Source of the DNA: Nitrospirota bacterium | Lineage (GTDB): Bacteria; Nitrospirota; JACRHJ01 | Length of the DNA stretch: 9,228 bases | Direction: 5' to 3' | NCBI GenBank assembly: GCA_027328825.1 | Contig: DAHWTK010000062.1 | Coordinates: 1-9,228, forward strand | Translations under genes and position numbers: made by a program | The notes under the pieces: generated by a model | What the model saw: only the letters and a program-made list of their open reading frames with translations | What the model was told of the DNA's origin: nothing | The model's database searches: none | Shown here: in pieces, positions 6,707 to 9,228 of the stretch | Numbering within the stretch: position 1 is the first letter of the stretch | Layout of the letters: each line of letters starts with the position of its first letter

Positions 6707-6756
6707 TGCAGGGGCGCATTTATTACGCAAATTGGCGCGATAAACCGCCCCCTACA
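6707..6756. repeat. Imperfect palindromic repeat between leuD and leuB (REP/MITE-like)
   Basis: Fifty bases fold on themselves. The outer arms TGCAGGGGCG (6707-6716) and CGCCCCCTACA (6746-6756) pair with one bulge and one wobble in the minus-strand RNA. Inside, TTTAT (6719-6723) pairs with ATAAA (6740-6744), and CGC (6726-6728) with GCG (6735-6737) around a six-base loop. It has no coding role, and it creates the false upstream leuB start. From general experience, CAGGGGCG...CGCCCCTACA hairpins resemble dispersed intergenic repeats of many bacterial genomes; only one copy is visible here. The folded RNA could stabilise or divide the leu transcript. It lacks a T-run, so it is not a terminator. 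Confidence 0.7.
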
Positions 6757-6765
6757 TGGTGTTAT

Positions 6766-7260
6766 TTATGCTACTTTCTTCTTCACCCACTCCATAAGTC
6801 CACCCGAGGCGATCAGCTCCTGCATGAACGGCGGAATTGCCGCGGCCCGATAAGTCTTATTTGTCGTCAGGTTTTTTATTATACCCTTCTCCGCATCGAC
6901 TTCTATTGCATCTCCTTGCGTGATACCGTCAACCGCCTCCGGACACTCGAATATCGGGAGACCCATATTAAATGAATTCCGGTAAAATATTCGCGCGAAT
7001 GTCTTCGCCACCACGCACGAAACGCCAGCCGCTTTTATGGCAATCGGGGCGTGCTCGCGCGATGAGCCGCACCCGAAGTTCTTATCGGCAACGATGATGT
7101 CGCCCTTGCCCATCTTCTTGATGAAATCGGGCTGCTTTGAGTCTTCCATGCAGTGCCTGGCAAGCTCCGACGGCTCCGAAGTGTTCAGGTATCTCGCCGG
7201 GATTATGGCGTCGGTATCGATGTCCGCGCCGAACTTCCAGGCCTTTCCTTTTAATTTCAT
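6766..7260 (-). CDS. leuD: 3-isopropylmalate dehydratase small subunit
   Basis: This 164-residue swivelling-domain subunit of isopropylmalate isomerase partners LeuC to convert 2- to 3-isopropylmalate through a dehydration-rehydration. The N-terminal DIDTDAIIPARYLNT segment (13-27) supplies the substrate-recognition loop. NFGCGSSREHAP (61-72) and FARIFYRNSFNMGLP (88-102) are family hallmarks. The short length is typical of LeuD paired with the 420-residue LeuC type; E. coli LeuD is about 200. The gene starts nine bases after the leuC stop, and its ribosome site overlaps that stop, so subunit amounts are probably tied by translational coupling. Homoaconitase or citraconate/dimethylmalate isomerases share the fold, but leuA and leuB next door make leucine synthesis the best reading. 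Confidence 0.95.
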   Translation of the reverse strand: MKLKGKAWKFGADIDTDAIIPARYLNTSEPSELARHCMEDSKQPDFIKKMGKGDIIVADKNFGCGSSREHAPIAIKAAGVSCVVAKTFARIFYRNSFNMGLPIFECPEAVDGITQGDAIEVDAEKGIIKNLTTNKTYRAAAIPPFMQELIASGGLMEWVKKKVA

Positions 7261-7265
7261 TTATT

Positions 7266-7271
7266 CCTCCT
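7266..7271 (-). promoter_or_regulatory. leuD ribosome binding site overlapping the leuC stop codon
   Basis: AGGAGG on the minus strand lies five bases before the leuD ATG (7260). Its first two bases are the last two of the leuC stop TAG (7272-7270). A ribosome finishing leuC therefore ends on the leuD initiation site, a layout expected to couple synthesis of the two isomerase subunits. Confidence 0.85.
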
Positions 7272-8532
7272 ATTTCAACTCTTCCGGGCTGCCAATCCTG
7301 CCGAGAACAGCCGATGCCGCGGCGATTGCGGGATTTGCGAGATATACCTCGGACTCCGGGTGTCCCATGCGCCCGACAAAATTCCTGTTCGTCGTGGCGA
7401 TGGAGCGTTCTCCCTTTGCGAGTATGCCCATGTGTCCGCCAAGGCACGGCCCGCAGGTGGGCGTAGATACCGCCGCCTGCGCGTCAATGAAGACATTGAA
7501 CAGGCCCTCTTTCATAGCCTGCTTATATATCGCCTGCGTCGCCGGGATTATTATCATCCGCACGTCCGGGTGTATCTTTCTGCCCTTCAGCACCTTTGCC
7601 GCAATCCTTAAGTCCTCAATCCTGCCGTTCGTGCATGAGCCGACGACAGATTGATGTATATTTATATGGGATAGCTCGCTCACGCCCTTCGTATTTTCAG
7701 GCAGGTGCGGACAGGCCACCTGCGGCTCCAAGCGGGAGCAGTCGTACTCGCGCACCTCGACGTATACGGCTTTCCTGTCGGATTTATAGAATTTCGGCCT
7801 TCGTTTCGCCCTGCCGCTCTCGTATTCTCTTGTTGTATCGTCCGGTGCGATGATACCGTTCTTGCCGCCGGCCTCTATGGCCATATTGGCCATTGTGAGC
7901 CTGCCGGACATGTCCATCCTGTCTATCACCTCACCTGTAAACTCCATAGCCTTGTAAAGCGCGCCATCGACACCGATGTCGCCGATTGTATGAAGTATCA
8001 AGTCTTTTCCGGATACCCACTTCCGGAGTTTCCCGAAATAAATAAATTTTATGCTCTCCGGCACCTTGAACCATATCTCGCCCGTAATCATAGCCGCCGC
8101 GACATCCGTGCTCCCGACACCCGTGGCGAAGGCGCCCAGGCCGCCGTACGTGCAGGTGTGCGAATCCGCCCCGACGATGACGTCTCCGGATACAGCCAAT
8201 CCTTGTTCCGGAAGAAGCGCGTGCTCTATGCCCATCCTTCCTACTTCAAAATAATTCGTCAGGCCGTGCTCCCTGGCAAATTCCCGCAGGAGTTTTGACT
8301 GTTCAGCGGATTGGATATCCTTGTTAGGCGTGAAGTGGTCTGGCACGAGGACGATGCGTTTCCTGTCAAATACCTTCTTCGCCCCGGCTTTCCTGAATTC
8401 CTTGATGGAAATGGGCGCTGTGATGTCGTTAGCCAGAACCACGTCAACCTTAGAGTTTATCAGCTCTCCCGGCGCGACATCTTTCTTGCCGCAGTGGAAG
8501 GCCAGGATTTTTTCGGTAATCGTCATTGGCAT
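7270..8532 (-). CDS. leuC: 3-isopropylmalate dehydratase large subunit (short, LeuC2/HacA-like type)
   Basis: This 420-residue aconitase-superfamily subunit carries the [4Fe-4S] cluster. The cluster cysteines are C300 (GSCTNGR, 299-304 region), C360 and C363 (TCGPCLGG). GADSHTCTYG (121-130), followed by GAFATGVGSTD, is the conserved active-site segment, and PDHFTPNKD lies at 64-72. At 420 residues it belongs to the shorter LeuC/homoaconitase-like group shared with archaea and many anaerobes, rather than the roughly 466-residue E. coli type. The start is the ATG at 8532, because a consensus AAGGAGG lies 11 bases upstream; a second ATG two codons later would be 17 bases away. With LeuD it forms the isomerase. 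An exposed Fe-S cluster suggests oxygen sensitivity, as in the family. Confidence 0.96.
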   Translation of the reverse strand: MPMTITEKILAFHCGKKDVAPGELINSKVDVVLANDITAPISIKEFRKAGAKKVFDRKRIVLVPDHFTPNKDIQSAEQSKLLREFAREHGLTNYFEVGRMGIEHALLPEQGLAVSGDVIVGADSHTCTYGGLGAFATGVGSTDVAAAMITGEIWFKVPESIKFIYFGKLRKWVSGKDLILHTIGDIGVDGALYKAMEFTGEVIDRMDMSGRLTMANMAIEAGGKNGIIAPDDTTREYESGRAKRRPKFYKSDRKAVYVEVREYDCSRLEPQVACPHLPENTKGVSELSHINIHQSVVGSCTNGRIEDLRIAAKVLKGRKIHPDVRMIIIPATQAIYKQAMKEGLFNVFIDAQAAVSTPTCGPCLGGHMGILAKGERSIATTNRNFVGRMGHPESEVYLANPAIAAASAVLGRIGSPEELK

Positions 8533-8542
8533 AAGAACAGAA

Positions 8543-8550
8543 ACCTCCTT
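8543..8550 (-). promoter_or_regulatory. Ribosome binding site that decides the leuC start
   Basis: The minus strand reads AAGGAGGT, a near-perfect match to the 16S rRNA 3' end. The spacing is 11 bases to the ATG at 8532 and 17 to the next in-frame ATG at 8526, which favours the first. It lies in the 42-base gap between leuA and leuC, where I see no promoter or terminator. Confidence 0.8.
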
Positions 8551-8574
8551 ATATTTAAGCAGTTGATGTTATCA

Positions 8575-9228
8575 TCACTCGCACATCTTTTCAACCGTTT
8601 TTTCGCCCCGTTTCTTAAGGTATGCAAGCTTGTTCAGGGCATTTATATACGCCTTCGCGCTTGCAACGATTATGTCCGTATCCGAACCCTGGCCCATTAC
8701 CGTGAAATTATCTTCCCGCAGGCGCACCACCACCTCGCCCTGGGCGTCCGTCCCGCCGGTTATGGCCTTTACCTCATACGCCAGCATACGGCTGTTGGTT
8801 TTTACAACCTCCGCAATGGTCCTCAGTGCGGCGTCAACAGGCCCATCACCTATGGAGGATTTTTCCACTTCCGCGCCATTCACGGCCATGACAATATCCG
8901 CCTGCGGTTTTGTGTCCGTACCGCTCCGCACGGAAAGCTTCTTCAGTTCATACGCCTGCGGAATGCGGAATACCTCCTCTGCCACCAGCGCCTCGAGGTC
9001 TTCGTCGAATATATCCTTTTTCTGGTCGGCCAGACGTTTGAAACGCTCAAACACGCCGTTCAGTTCGTCGTCGCTCAGCGAATATCCAAGCTGGGCCAGT
9101 CTGTCCCGGAAGGCGTGCCTCCCGGAATGTTTACCCAGGACAAGAGAACTCTGCGCAAGTCCAACAGACTCCGGCGTCATTATCTCGTAAGTCGATTTCT
9201 CCTTCAGGAAACCGTCCTGATGTATGCC
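8575..9228 (-). CDS. leuA: 2-isopropylmalate synthase, C-terminal part (5' end outside the window)
   Basis: The open frame continues to the window edge, so 217 C-terminal residues are visible and the catalytic TIM barrel is mostly missing. The visible part opens with GIHQDG (1-6) and YEIMTPESVGL (14-24), the conserved end of the catalytic region. GKHSGRHAF (32-40) follows, then the helical linker. The C-terminal LeuA allosteric domain begins at about 96, with SIGDGPVDAAL (125-135), TGGTDAQGEV (157-166) and GQGSDTDII (179-187). LeuA condenses acetyl-CoA with 2-oxoisovalerate, the committed step of leucine synthesis. The complete regulatory domain predicts leucine feedback inhibition. Citramalate and homocitrate synthases are relatives, but the leuCDB context and GIHQDG motif favour LeuA. 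The methionine codon at 9180 is internal and not a start. Confidence 0.95.
   Translation of the reverse strand, partial: GIHQDGFLKEKSTYEIMTPESVGLAQSSLVLGKHSGRHAFRDRLAQLGYSLSDDELNGVFERFKRLADQKKDIFDEDLEALVAEEVFRIPQAYELKKLSVRSGTDTKPQADIVMAVNGAEVEKSSIGDGPVDAALRTIAEVVKTNSRMLAYEVKAITGGTDAQGEVVVRLREDNFTVMGQGSDTDIIVASAKAYINALNKLAYLKKRGEKTVEKMCE

Noticed and set aside
6681..6719. A 13-residue N-terminal extension of LeuB starting at 6719
   Set aside because: It would translate part of the palindromic repeat (MRPCNCYRREILI), has no ribosome site, and precedes a good site and ATG at the normal family start.
7705..8298. A 197-codon plus-strand open frame opposite leuC
   Set aside because: Antisense to a gene with full Fe-S motifs; no independent coding evidence.

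Overview
The window reads almost entirely on the minus strand. It holds the branched-chain, aspartate-family and aromatic amino-acid biosynthesis genes of a bacterium. Base composition is moderately GC-rich. The overlapping gene ends, the gene types (a roughly 420-residue LeuC, a fused chorismate mutase-prephenate dehydratase followed by a HisC-type aminotransferase, and asd at the end of a leu operon) and the palindromic intergenic repeat would suit an anaerobic Gram-negative lineage such as Desulfobacterota, Nitrospirota or a related candidate phylum. This placement is inference; no marker gene settles it.

In the direction of transcription (high to low coordinates), the first unit is leuA (5' end outside the window), leuC, leuD, leuB and asd, about 9228 to 4603. 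It is closely packed. The leuD ribosome binding site overlaps the leuC stop, and leuB and asd share one base (TAATG). The only loose joint is an 85-base leuD-leuB gap that holds an imperfect palindrome. LeuA, the LeuC/LeuD isomerase and LeuB convert 2-oxoisovalerate to 2-oxoisocaproate; Asd makes aspartate semialdehyde for lysine, threonine and methionine. A Rho-independent terminator follows asd.

The second unit is tldD plus an isoprenylcysteine/phospholipid-methyltransferase-like membrane protein, which overlap by one base (TGATG), about 4538 to 2512. The asd terminator runs right up to the tldD start codon. No tldE/pmbA partner is present.

The third unit is a single tRNA-Asp(GTC) gene with encoded CCA, its own promoter and its own terminator (2495 to 2304).

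The fourth unit starts from a recognisable sigma-70-type promoter at 2224-2252 and contains pheA and hisC (ATGA overlap). A third gene probably starts one base after the hisC stop and runs off the window. The pheA-hisC pairing suggests the aminotransferase serves phenylalanine/tyrosine synthesis at least as much as histidine.

This is mostly ordinary core metabolism. I see no phage, transposase, CRISPR or defence genes. The points most worth a second look are the NADP-type Lys-Tyr motif in LeuB, the tldD-methyltransferase coupling with a terminator against the tldD start, and the hairpin repeat inside the leu operon.
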